Positions 1 to 6,778 are shown, numbered from the stretch's first letter. The stretch is DNA of 12,358 nucleotides from an uncultured Halieaceae bacterium (GCA_938045215.1 CALINF010000020.1:1-12358), one strand, 5' to 3'. The notes: generated from the letters alone by a model not told the origin. Numbers and translations are program-made.

Positions 1-234
1 CATCAGTACTTTCATATAGGCGCGTGGACTGTGAATATTGACTTCAGCGTGAGGCTGCGCGGGGTCGCTTGCGTTGCCGAAGCGAAAAGTTTCAGTGCCG
101 TCATGAATGATCAGGCTACCTACCGACATGTTTTCAAGTACGCGAAACAGGATACGCCTCGATAATTGCTCACCAGAAAGCAGGCTACGCACCTGTGGAA
201 GCAAGGTGATTTGGCTGACACTCATATTGCTCAT
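1..234 (-). CDS. Cyclopropane-fatty-acid-synthase-type SAM methyltransferase, N-terminal part (cut by window edge)
   Basis: Only the first 78 codons are present; the gene runs off the left edge. The reading frame is open from an ATG at 234 and begins MSNMSVSQITLLPQ. It contains the pattern typical of the N-terminal domain of Cfa-like enzymes: a short helix, then 'GSLIIHDG', then 'FRFG', then 'INIHSPRAYMKVL' in the slightly variant form VNIHSPRAYMKVL. Family members transfer a methyl or methylene group from S-adenosylmethionine to unsaturated phospholipid acyl chains at the inner membrane. The SAM-binding and catalytic domain lies outside the window, so cyclopropane synthase and the methylase of furan-fatty-acid synthesis cannot be told apart. 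The start is well supported: GGAG at 242-245 lies 7 nt upstream, and the ATG overlaps the TGA of the DUF1365 gene as ATGA, implying translational coupling. It is the third gene of the leftward operon whose promoter is at 2301-2330. An alternative ATG three codons later (225) is less well placed. Confidence 0.8.
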   Translation of the reverse strand, partial: MSNMSVSQITLLPQVRSLLSGEQLSRRILFRVLENMSVGSLIIHDGTETFRFGNASDPAQPHAEVNIHSPRAYMKVLM

Positions 235-992
235 TTCAATGCTCCAGAAGCTTCGGTTCCCGGGTGGGGGTAGAAAGGTATTTTTTTAATAAACAGCTTC
301 AGCGCCTGCCAGTAGATAGCCAGCGCTACCTTGGCAGTCATGAATGGGTAGCGCAGCAGCATGGTGTTGAGCGCGCCTGCTGTCATGGGCTGCGCCTTCA
401 AGGCCAAGGTAGCGTCAAAGACTGTGTCTGCGCCTATCGTGGTGGCCATATGTAGCACCAGTCGCTTGTCGGGTGTATTGCTGCGCCAGTGATAGCGCAT
501 ACCCATTGGGTTAAACGGCGATACGTGAAATTGTTTTTCAAACTCAGTGGTAAGCCAGTGACCGGTGCCTGGACCACGTAACACGTAGCTGTGGCGTTCG
601 TTCCAGGGCGTATTATTGACTTCAGCCACGAGGTACTGCAGCGCTGTTTCGTCTTCGTTGAAGCAGTAGTAGCAGGCAATGGGGTTCATCTGATAGCCAA
701 AATAGCGCAGGTTTGCGAGCAGGTAGATAGGCCCCGTGTGATTCTCTCCCGTTTCTTCCCAAATTCTTCTGCGCACTTCATCCTCCAGCGGCAGCGCTGC
801 ATCGCCGAGGAAATCGCTGCGCTTGAAGCGCGCAAGCGCTGGTCCTGTGGCTGACCACAATGGGTTGCCTTTGAATAACTCAGGAAGTTCTGCCAGGTTA
901 ATGAACGGCATAAAGACTCGATAGCTGAACCGGTGCTCTCTTGGTTGATGCCTGCGATGTCGCAAGCTACCGGTGTAGAGTCTGGATTTCAC
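231..992 (-). CDS. DUF1365 family protein
   Basis: A protein of 253 residues, the usual size for DUF1365. The family hallmarks are visible: an N-terminal 'SRLYTGSLRHRR' (residues 3-14) followed by 'HRFSYRVFMPF' (20-30), then 'LLANLRYFGYQMNPIACYYC' (91-110) and 'VAEVNNTPWNERHSYVL' (122-138). The biochemical activity of DUF1365 is not established to my knowledge. The family almost always sits between a COG2907 FAD oxidoreductase and a Cfa-type methyltransferase, as here, and is therefore linked to modification of membrane acyl chains; in Rhodobacter sphaeroides such genes belong to the RpoE/ChrR singlet-oxygen regulon. The start is GTG at 992, overlapping the upstream TGA as GTGA. No strong ribosome site precedes it, so translation probably depends on re-initiation by ribosomes finishing the upstream gene. 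No signal peptide or clear membrane helix is seen, although the C-terminal third contains a hydrophobic stretch (about residues 210-235). Confidence 0.88.
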   Translation of the reverse strand: MKSRLYTGSLRHRRHQPREHRFSYRVFMPFINLAELPELFKGNPLWSATGPALARFKRSDFLGDAALPLEDEVRRRIWEETGENHTGPIYLLANLRYFGYQMNPIACYYCFNEDETALQYLVAEVNNTPWNERHSYVLRGPGTGHWLTTEFEKQFHVSPFNPMGMRYHWRSNTPDKRLVLHMATTIGADTVFDATLALKAQPMTAGALNTMLLRYPFMTAKVALAIYWQALKLFIKKIPFYPHPGTEASGALK

Positions 993-2248
993 GCAGCAAC
1001 CCGTGCCGTTTGTTGCAGCGCATTGGCAACGCGCAGCGCGCTGACGACTCCGTCCTCGTGAAAGCCGTTGTGCCAGTAGGCACCACAGTACCAGGTGTTG
1101 TTGGTACCGTTGATTTCTTCCCAGCGCTGTTGAGCGGCCATGCCTTTGAGAGAAAAAACCGGGTGGTCATAGCTGAACCGGCCCAGAATCAGGTTGGGGT
1201 TTATGGCCTCTGTGTTGTTCAGTGTCACGCAGAATGTCTCCGGTGCCTCGATGCCTTGCAGAATGTTCATGTTATAGGTGACGACTGCCCTGTCTGTACT
1301 CACACCCAATTGATAGTTCCAGCTGGACCACGTTTTCCTGTTTTTTGGCAACAACCGGGTGTCAGTATGCAGAACTACATCGTTCGATTGATAGGGCATG
1401 GCGCCCAGAATTTCCTTTTCCTGAGGCGTTGGGTCACCCAGCATGGCCAGAGCCTGATCTGAGTGGGATGCGATCACGACCTGATCGAAGGTGAAAGAGC
1501 GACCGTCGGCCAGTTCAATGTTCACACTGCCTGGCTGACGTTGGATCTGCTTGACCCTGGCGTTGGTAAAGATGCGCGACTCGAAGCGTTGGCATAGCGG
1601 TCGTAAGTATTCTCTCGATCCGCCCTCAATGACTCGCCATTGAGGCCGGTTTTTTACCGACAGGAGGCCGTGATTCTTGAAGAAGCGCACGAAGAAACTG
1701 ACCGGAAACGCCATCATCGTGTCGCAGTCCGCAGACCAGATTGCGGACCCCATTGCGATAAGATACTGCTCGCGAAAACCCTCGCTGTAGCCATTGCGTT
1801 GCAGGTAGTCTCCAAGCGTTTCGGAATCGCTCAGCGTGTTTGACTCCAGATCTGCAATAGACTCTTTGTTGAACCGCAGGATATCGCGAACCATCGCCAG
1901 AAACCTGGGAGACACCAGGTTGCGTCGCTGCGCAAACAGGCACTTCAGGTTAGTGCCCGAGTACTCCAGTCCGGAGTTCAAGTCGTTGACACTGAAACCC
2001 ATGGCCGTCGGTTTGCTGGAAACACCCAGTTCATCCATTAGCTCGATGAAGTTAGGATACGTCCAGTCGTTGAACACGATAAAGCCGGTGTCTATTGCAT
2101 AGCGTCGTGTGCCCAGAGTGACATCCATCGTGGCAGTGTGGCCGCCAATGCGGTCGTTGCCTTCAAAAACCGTGACTTCATGGTGCTTGCTGAGATAGTG
2201 AGCACTCGCCAACCCAGAAATTCCCGACCCTATAACTGCAACTCTCAA
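989..2248 (-). CDS. FAD-dependent amine-oxidase-like oxidoreductase (COG2907 type)
   Basis: A protein of 419 residues. It opens with a Rossmann dinucleotide fold: 'VAVIGSGISG' (residues 3-12), acidic E29 after the second strand, and the 'DRIGGHT' motif (32-38) that binds the FAD pyrophosphate. A C-terminal 'CGAYWHNGFHEDGVVSA' block is the usual FAD-closing motif of COG2907 proteins, which are distant relatives of flavin amine oxidases and carotenoid/fatty-acid desaturases. The relatives in R. sphaeroides belong to the RpoE/ChrR regulon and have been connected with desaturation of methylated fatty acids on the route to furan fatty acids; this role is inferred here. The start is TTG at 2248, chosen because an AAGGAG-like site lies 7 nt upstream and the Rossmann strand begins directly after it. 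It is the first gene of the leftward operon, with a predicted 5' leader of about 45 nt from the promoter at 2301-2330. Its stop overlaps the DUF1365 start. Confidence 0.88.
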   Translation of the reverse strand: MRVAVIGSGISGLASAHYLSKHHEVTVFEGNDRIGGHTATMDVTLGTRRYAIDTGFIVFNDWTYPNFIELMDELGVSSKPTAMGFSVNDLNSGLEYSGTNLKCLFAQRRNLVSPRFLAMVRDILRFNKESIADLESNTLSDSETLGDYLQRNGYSEGFREQYLIAMGSAIWSADCDTMMAFPVSFFVRFFKNHGLLSVKNRPQWRVIEGGSREYLRPLCQRFESRIFTNARVKQIQRQPGSVNIELADGRSFTFDQVVIASHSDQALAMLGDPTPQEKEILGAMPYQSNDVVLHTDTRLLPKNRKTWSSWNYQLGVSTDRAVVTYNMNILQGIEAPETFCVTLNNTEAINPNLILGRFSYDHPVFSLKGMAAQQRWEEINGTNNTWYCGAYWHNGFHEDGVVSALRVANALQQTARVAA

Positions 2249-2300
2249 GCGTACTCTCCTTTACGTGCCCCGTTGGTGGCGGCTGTCGATCTCAATGTCC

Positions 2301-2330
2301 AAGTTACGCCCGGCTTCCGGCAATGGATCA
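2301..2330 (-). promoter_or_regulatory. Predicted ECF-sigma (RpoE/ChrR-type) promoter for the lipid operon
   Basis: On the minus strand TGATCC (2330-2325) is followed by exactly 18 nt and then TAACTT (2306-2301). TGATCC with an 18-nt spacer and a TA-rich -10 is the promoter known for the singlet-oxygen sigma factor RpoE of Rhodobacter sphaeroides (ECF11 group). The seven bases spanning spacer end and -10 start are GGGCGTA, the same as in the opposing promoter at 2357-2386. Transcription should begin near 2294 and run into the FAD oxidoreductase gene. Spacing and motif are seen directly; use by the neighbouring sigma factor is inferred. Confidence 0.75.
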
Positions 2331-2356
2331 ACCCTTACTTGCTCGTGGTCTTTTGG

Positions 2357-2386
2357 TGATCCGGTGGTGGGTTAGGGGCGTATACT
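2357..2386 (+). promoter_or_regulatory. Predicted autoregulatory ECF-sigma promoter for the sigma/anti-sigma pair
   Basis: TGATCC (2357-2362), an 18-nt spacer and TATACT (2381-2386) form an exact -35/-10 pair of the RpoE/ChrR class. The expected start point is near 2393, leaving about 25 nt before the GTG start of the sigma gene. The -35 elements of this and the opposing promoter are 26 bp apart, so two holoenzymes would bind facing away from each other. Positive autoregulation is standard for this sigma group; here it is inferred from the site. Confidence 0.8.
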
Positions 2387-2417
2387 TAGCCAAATCCGCA
2401 AAAAACAGGGTTGTAGG

Positions 2418-3020
2418 GTGGAAGAAAAGCAAGATACCGATTCTAGTGCATTCAAGATACCGACAGGTAGACGCACTGACGAATGGAGCGAGTGTTTGGC
2501 GTTGATAGCGCACAACGAGGACAGGGCGGCATTTACGCGGTTCTTCCGACACTTTGCCCCCTTGATTAAGGCGTTTGCATTGTCTGGTTCAACGATGTCA
2601 GCCACCCACGCAGATGAACTTGTGCAGGAAGTAATGTTGAAGGTATGGCAAAAAGCCGGTGGCTTTAACCCGGAGAAGGCGGCAGCAAGCACCTGGGTTT
2701 ACACAATTGCTCGCAACTGCCGTACTGACATGTTCAGGCGATTACAGAAGTTTGATACACCCCTGGCTTCAGAGGACTTCAGCCTTGACCAGGAGCATGA
2801 AGAGCCATTTGCGATGCTGCAGAGTAAACGCGGCAGTGAGCAGATCCGGGATCTGATGGGGACTTTACCCGCTGATCAGGCCCAGATTCTGGCCAAGGTA
2901 TATATGGAAGGGAAGTCTCATGCAGAGGCAGCCGCGGAACTGGACTTGCCACTGGGTACGGTTAAATCCCGTGTGCGACTGGCAATCCAAAAATTACAGA
3001 TTCAGGTAGAAAGACGTTAA
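2418..3020 (+). CDS. rpoE: ECF RNA polymerase sigma factor, RpoE/ChrR type (ECF11-like)
   Basis: A protein of 200 residues with the two-domain ECF layout and no additional domain. Region 2 spans about residues 38-112 and includes 'DELVQEVMLKVWQKA' (66-80) and 'STWVYTIARNCRTDMFRR' (91-108), the helices that bind core polymerase and the -10 element. Region 4 spans about 141-195, with the helix-turn-helix 'HAEAAAELDLPLGTVKSRV' (168-186) that reads the -35 element. Immediately downstream lies a ChrR-type zinc anti-sigma factor, and a matching TGATCC promoter lies upstream, which places this sigma in the singlet-oxygen/photooxidative-stress group. The start is GTG at 2418: no other start codon in this frame follows the predicted promoter, and the next in-frame ATG (2595) would destroy region 2. 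The ribosome site is weak (CAGGG, 7 nt upstream). Only 4 nt separate its stop from chrR. Confidence 0.93.
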   Translation: MEEKQDTDSSAFKIPTGRRTDEWSECLALIAHNEDRAAFTRFFRHFAPLIKAFALSGSTMSATHADELVQEVMLKVWQKAGGFNPEKAAASTWVYTIARNCRTDMFRRLQKFDTPLASEDFSLDQEHEEPFAMLQSKRGSEQIRDLMGTLPADQAQILAKVYMEGKSHAEAAAELDLPLGTVKSRVRLAIQKLQIQVERR

Positions 3021-3024
3021 TATT

Positions 3025-3681
3025 ATGGCTAAATTTCATCCAAGCTTAGACTTACTCACAGAGCATGCGGCGGGCACCTTGCCTCTCGCGCAGACTGCTT
3101 GCTTGTCGGCACATCTCAACTATTGTGAGCAGTGCCGTCAAACAGTTTCCCATCTGCAGAATGTTGGAGGAGCCTTGTTTGGCAACCTCAGCGCTGCGCC
3201 GGTCTCGGAAAATGTGCTGGATTTTGTTCTGGCCCGCCTTGATGAATCAGCACCTCTGAGCTACAGCGCGTCCGAGGCAGCCTCGACCGGGCGTACCCCT
3301 GCAATCCTGCAGCGATTAATGAAAGGTGATTTCTCCGATCTCAGCTGGAAGAAAGTGACAGATTCGTTGCGCATCAGCTATCTGAAGACGGGCGACCCCG
3401 ATTTCGAATTTGCCTTGTATCACATCAAGGCCGGTGGTCGTATCCCTGAGCATAAGCATGGTGGCTCCGAGATGACGCTGGTACTGCAAGGCGGGTTTTC
3501 AGACTCGGCAGGTAGCTACCACGAGGGTGATTTTATCTATCGTGAAGCTGATGAGTTACACGCACCTACGGCGTTGCAGTCAGAAGATTGTATATGTTTG
3601 GCGGTGCTCGATGCCCCGCTCAAGTTTACCGGTTGGAAGTACCGCTGGATGAACCCCTTTCTGCAACTGCGTACCGGCTAG
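3025..3681 (+). CDS. chrR: ChrR-type zinc anti-sigma factor with C-terminal cupin domain
   Basis: A protein of 218 residues that is expected to hold the adjacent sigma factor inactive and release it after singlet oxygen or organic peroxide stress. The N-terminal anti-sigma domain (about residues 1-85) has H5, H30, C34 and C37, the same spacing as the zinc ligands H6/H31/C35/C38 of Rhodobacter sphaeroides ChrR. The C-terminal cupin (about 105-205) has 'HKHGGSE' giving H143, H145 and E149, then H179 in 'DELHAP', matching the second metal site H141/H143/E147/H177 with a constant shift of two. The C189-x-C191 pair matches C187/C189 of the model protein. Both metal sites are therefore complete and the sensor is predicted to be functional. 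It is cytoplasmic, with no signal peptide or membrane segment. It is co-transcribed with the sigma gene (4-nt gap) and followed by a strong terminator, so the transcript is a simple two-gene unit. Confidence 0.94.
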   Translation: MAKFHPSLDLLTEHAAGTLPLAQTACLSAHLNYCEQCRQTVSHLQNVGGALFGNLSAAPVSENVLDFVLARLDESAPLSYSASEAASTGRTPAILQRLMKGDFSDLSWKKVTDSLRISYLKTGDPDFEFALYHIKAGGRIPEHKHGGSEMTLVLQGGFSDSAGSYHEGDFIYREADELHAPTALQSEDCICLAVLDAPLKFTGWKYRWMNPFLQLRTG

Positions 3682-3722
3682 GCAAGCGACTCCAGACTGA
3701 CATCAGGTCCCATTCAGTCTTG

Positions 3723-3754
3723 GGCCCCTCCAGATAGCTGGTGGGGCCTTTTTT
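3723..3754 (+). terminator. Intrinsic terminator after chrR
   Basis: An 11-bp inverted repeat (3723-3733 with 3738-3748, one T:T mismatch) encloses the 4-nt loop ATAG and is followed directly by six T residues. It begins 41 nt after the chrR stop and separates the stress pair from the pnt operon. Confidence 0.9.
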
Positions 3755-3985
3755 ATGTCACCAAAGTAAGCGTTGACGGTCGTTTAGGGCTGTAGAGCGC
3801 ATTCCCATTGGCCTGTAGTGTCATAGCCAGCGTGAATCTTGAGCATAATTACCATATCGTAAGAGCTGTGATACTCTCGTCGACCCTCCGGATTTCCAGG
3901 AAGGGGCAAACGGCTCGAAAGAAGCCGCTGGCGGGCGCAAGCGTCCAAACATCAAAATCAATATAGCTGTGGGGTCTACACCGAT
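3755..3985 (+). other. Intergenic region and 5' leader of the pnt operon
   Basis: No convincing gene is present here; a 64-codon minus-strand frame that crosses into pntAA has no start signal or recognisable motif. The right-hand part (about 3880-3985) would be the pnt leader. It can fold into two consecutive hairpins: CGGCTC (3911-3916) with GAAGCCG (3921-3927, one bulged A) closing a GAAA tetraloop, and GGGCG (3932-3936) with CGTCC (3941-3945) around CAAG. The first is preceded by GGGGCAAA (3903-3910). Bases 3755-3840 show nothing I recognise. Confidence 0.5.
3849..3875 (+). promoter_or_regulatory. Weak candidate sigma70-type promoter for pntAA-pntAB-pntB
   Basis: TTACCA (3849-3854) is followed by a short 15-nt spacer, an extended -10 TG (3867-3868) and GATACT (3870-3875, four of six consensus bases). 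Because the -35 is poor, the extended -10 would have to carry most of the activity. It would give a leader of about 105 nt before pntAA. This is the best match seen in the gap, not a certain site. Confidence 0.3.
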
Positions 3986-5128
3986 ATGCGTCTCGCTATT
4001 CCCAAAGAAACCCATCCGGGAGAAAACCGGGTTCCCGTGATCCCCGATACGGTTAAAAAACTTACCAGGCTTGGCGCCGAAGTGGTTATCGAGTCTGAAA
4101 TGGGTAGTGGCTCAGGGTTCACTGATGAAGAATACGTAAAAGCAGGTGCAACGGTCAGTCACGATCGTACGGCACTGTTTGCTGAGGCAGATATGCTGTT
4201 GCGGTTGCGTAAACCCACTCTTGATGAAGTGGGCCTTATGAAGACCGGCTGTATCCATATCAGCTACCTCGATCCGTTCAATGAGCCTGAGCTTGTCAGA
4301 GCATTGAAAGCGGGTGGCATTACGTCTATCAGCATGGAAATGATTCCGCGGACTACTCGCAGCCAGAAAATGGATGCGCTTAGCTCTCAGGCTAACTTGG
4401 CCGGCTATGTGATGGTGATGCAAGCGGCGACTCATTTACCTCGAATTTTTCCAATGATGATGACTCCTGCGGGCACGCTTAAGCCTGCCAAGGTGTTTAT
4501 TATCGGCGCGGGCGTTGCCGGTCTTCAAGCCATCGCGACAGCCAAGCGACTTGGAGCCAAAGTGACAGCCTTCGATACGCGCCCGGTGGTCGCTGAGCAG
4601 GTACAGTCGCTGGGTGCAACGTTCCTCGACATTGATCTGGGCGAAACGGGTGAGACTGCAGGTGGTTACGCTAAAGAACTGACCCCCGAGCAGATTCAGA
4701 TGCAACGCGATGCCCAGAAGGCAGTGATTGCTGAATCAGATGTCCTTATCACCACCGCTCAGGTATTTGGACGTAAGCCGCCAGTCATTGTGACACGGGA
4801 TATGGTGGAAGGCATGAAGCCAGGTTCTGTGGTGGTTGATATGGCTGCAGAGACCGGAGGCAATGTAGAGGGCTCAGTGCCAAACGAGACGGTCGTGATC
4901 AATGGCGTCACTGTTGTTGGCAAGGGCAATCTTTCCAATGAGGTGTGCCGCGACGCCAGCCAGATGTACTCCAGCAACTTGTTCAGCCTGGTCGAGGACA
5001 GCTGGAACGAAGAGTCAAAGTCCTTCGTCATCGACTTTGATCACGACATCCTGCCGGGTTGCATCATCACCCATGGCGGAGAGGTTACTAACGATACTAT
5101 CAAAAATATCCTGGAGGGTAGCAACTGA
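3986..5128 (+). CDS. pntA: NAD(P)+ transhydrogenase, alpha-1 subunit (domain I, NAD(H)-binding)
   Basis: A protein of 380 residues, the soluble NAD(H)-binding domain I of the proton-translocating transhydrogenase, which uses the proton gradient to drive NADH + NADP+ to NAD+ + NADPH at the inner membrane. It begins 'MRLAIPKETHPGENRVP' as in alanine dehydrogenase/PntA proteins. Further evidence is the mobile-loop region 'RSQKMDALSSQANLAGY' (125-141), the dinucleotide-binding 'GAGVAGLQA' (174-182) and 'FDTRP' (196-200), whose Asp selects NAD over NADP. The protein ends after domain I without membrane helices, and the alpha-2 membrane part is a separate gene starting 1 nt beyond this stop. This is the split three-subunit form (as in Rhodospirillum rubrum), unlike the fused E. 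coli PntA. The start is ATG at 3986, with a modest GGGG site 11 nt upstream. The gene is often named pntAA. Confidence 0.95.
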   Translation: MRLAIPKETHPGENRVPVIPDTVKKLTRLGAEVVIESEMGSGSGFTDEEYVKAGATVSHDRTALFAEADMLLRLRKPTLDEVGLMKTGCIHISYLDPFNEPELVRALKAGGITSISMEMIPRTTRSQKMDALSSQANLAGYVMVMQAATHLPRIFPMMMTPAGTLKPAKVFIIGAGVAGLQAIATAKRLGAKVTAFDTRPVVAEQVQSLGATFLDIDLGETGETAGGYAKELTPEQIQMQRDAQKAVIAESDVLITTAQVFGRKPPVIVTRDMVEGMKPGSVVVDMAAETGGNVEGSVPNETVVINGVTVVGKGNLSNEVCRDASQMYSSNLFSLVEDSWNEESKSFVIDFDHDILPGCIITHGGEVTNDTIKNILEGSN

Positions 5129-5129
5129 T

Positions 5130-5411
5130 ATGGACGCTGTATTCCTGACATTCATTCTCATGCTGTCCATCTTTCTGGGCTTCGAATTAATCACCAAGGT
5201 ACCCGCGACCTTGCATACTCCACTGATGTCCGGCGCCAATGCGATCTCCGGTATCACAGTGGTCGGCGCTATCGGTCTTGCCGGTACCGGTCAACAGGAT
5301 CTGTCCAACTGGCTTGGTGCTGCCGCCGTAGCGCTGGCCTCGATCAACGTGGTGGGCGGTTATATGGTCACTGATCGCATGCTCGCCATGTTCAAGAAGA
5401 GGGAGGGTTGA
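5130..5411 (+). CDS. pntAB: NAD(P)+ transhydrogenase, alpha-2 membrane subunit
   Basis: A small membrane protein of 93 residues with three predicted helices: about residues 3-20, 37-52 and 61-80. The motif 'LHTPLMSGANAISGI' (28-42) and the closing 'INVVGGYMVTDRMLAMF' (72-88) are diagnostic of the alpha-2 part of domain II, which forms the proton channel together with PntB. It starts with ATG at 5130, one nt after the pntAA stop, with GGAGGG at 5113-5118 as ribosome site. A longer frame upstream overlaps pntAA and has no support. Its stop lies 2 nt before the pntB start, so the three genes form one translational unit. The only histidine is H29 in the LHTPLMS motif. Confidence 0.95.
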   Translation: MDAVFLTFILMLSIFLGFELITKVPATLHTPLMSGANAISGITVVGAIGLAGTGQQDLSNWLGAAAVALASINVVGGYMVTDRMLAMFKKREG

Positions 5412-5413
5412 TC

Positions 5414-6778
5414 ATGGAATCAACACAACTTCTGATTCAATTGAGCTATGTGGTTGCCGCTGGTTTGTTTATCTACGGACTTAAGCTACTCGGCTCAGCC
5501 GGTACAGCTCGCCGCGGCAACCTGCTGTCAGCGATTGCAATGCTGTTGGCAATCGTGGCGGCACTGTTGGACCAGGGCATTGTGGAGTACCAGTGGATTC
5601 TGATCGGGTTTGTACTTGGCGGGGTCATTGGTGCGGGTGCGGCACGTCTTGTGCAAATGACCTCAATGCCGGAGATGGTTGCGCTCTTCAATGGCTTTGG
5701 TGGTATGGCGTCACTGCTGGTTGGCGTGGCCGCTATTGCCACGGCAACAGGCACGTTCACACTGGTGACAATTGTCCTGTCGATACTGATTGGTGGCCTT
5801 ACCTTCACCGGATCGATGGTTGCCTACGGCAAGCTCAGTGAGCGTATAGGTAGTGCGGCGATTGTTTTTTCTGGCCAGCAGATCGTCAATAGTTTGATCG
5901 TGTTGGGTATTCTGGCGAGTGCGGTGATGTTCTGCATTGAACCTGCGAACGCCCAGTGGCTGTATCTGGTGATCGGGTTGTCGCTACTGTTCGGTATTAT
6001 GGCGGTGATCCCGATTGGGGGTGCAGACATGCCGGTGGTGATATCGCTGCTGAATTCCTATTCCGGACTTGCGGCGTGTGCTGCTGGCTTTGCCATCAAC
6101 AATAACATTCTTATTGTCGCAGGATCGCTGGTGGGTGCATCGGGCATCATTCTGACCCAGATAATGTGCAAGGCAATGAACCGTTCATTAAGCAATGTGC
6201 TGTTCAGTGGTTTTGGCAGTGCGGGTGGTCCCGCTGAGAAAGTGGAGGGCGAGATCAAACCAATCTCAGTAGATGATGCCTATTACATTCTCGAAGCGGC
6301 CAGTAATGTGGCGATCATTCCCGGTTATGGAATGGCTGTGGCACAGGCCCAGCACGTGGTTAAAGAGTTGACCGAGATACTCGAAAAAAATGGTACAGAG
6401 GTGAATTTTGGCATTCATCCGGTGGCGGGCCGCATGCCCGGCCATATGAACGTATTGCTTGCTGAGGCGGATGTTCCCTACGACCAGTTGCTGGAGATGG
6501 ACGACATCAATCCACGGATGGAGAACGTCGACGTGGCCATTGTTATCGGCGCTAACGATGTGGTGAATCCTGCGGCGCGTGAGTCCGAGGGGTCACCGAT
6601 CTACGGTATGCCGGTGATCAATGTTGACCATGCCAGAACGGTGTTTGTACTCAAGCGATCAATGGCTTCGGGTTTTGCAGGCATAGAAAACCCCTTGTTT
6701 TACAAGGACAACACGCGCATGTTGTTTGGCGACGCCAAGGAATCAATCGGTGGATTGATTCGTGAATTCGGCAATTGA
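5414..6778 (+). CDS. pntB: NAD(P)+ transhydrogenase, beta subunit (domains II and III)
   Basis: A protein of 454 residues, close to the usual length of about 460. The first 265 or so residues are eight to nine membrane helices (proton channel, domain II). The rest is the cytoplasmic NADP(H)-binding domain III, with 'GYGMAVAQAQ' (304-313), 'GIHPVAGRMPGHMNVLLAEA' (333-352), 'GANDVVNPAA' (379-388) and 'KRSMASGFAG' (414-423), all typical of the NADP site. Domain III exchanges hydride with PntAA. The ATG at 5414 is preferred over a TTG at 5408 because GGGAGGG (5401-5407) lies 6 nt before it. It is the last gene of the operon, followed by a terminator. One oddity: the residue aligned with the E. 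coli proton-channel histidine H91 is asparagine ('MPEMVALFNGFGG', N93), and no histidine occurs anywhere in the membrane part. Confidence 0.95.
   Translation: MESTQLLIQLSYVVAAGLFIYGLKLLGSAGTARRGNLLSAIAMLLAIVAALLDQGIVEYQWILIGFVLGGVIGAGAARLVQMTSMPEMVALFNGFGGMASLLVGVAAIATATGTFTLVTIVLSILIGGLTFTGSMVAYGKLSERIGSAAIVFSGQQIVNSLIVLGILASAVMFCIEPANAQWLYLVIGLSLLFGIMAVIPIGGADMPVVISLLNSYSGLAACAAGFAINNNILIVAGSLVGASGIILTQIMCKAMNRSLSNVLFSGFGSAGGPAEKVEGEIKPISVDDAYYILEAASNVAIIPGYGMAVAQAQHVVKELTEILEKNGTEVNFGIHPVAGRMPGHMNVLLAEADVPYDQLLEMDDINPRMENVDVAIVIGANDVVNPAARESEGSPIYGMPVINVDHARTVFVLKRSMASGFAGIENPLFYKDNTRMLFGDAKESIGGLIREFGN

Noticed and set aside
3903..3945. A true GEMM-I (c-di-GMP-I) riboswitch
   Set aside because: The near-invariant CGCAAAGCC segment and its pairing with the 5' GGC are not present; only part of the core agrees. 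Kept as a finding about a structured leader, not annotated as a riboswitch.
3821..4015. A 64-codon minus-strand frame across the pnt leader
   Set aside because: It overlaps the pntAA start, has no ribosome site, and its composition is unlike a protein of any family I know.
4902..5129. Upstream extension of the pntAB frame within pntAA
   Set aside because: It is antagonistic to the conserved pntAA frame, and the family's usual start lies at 5130 with GGAGGG upstream.
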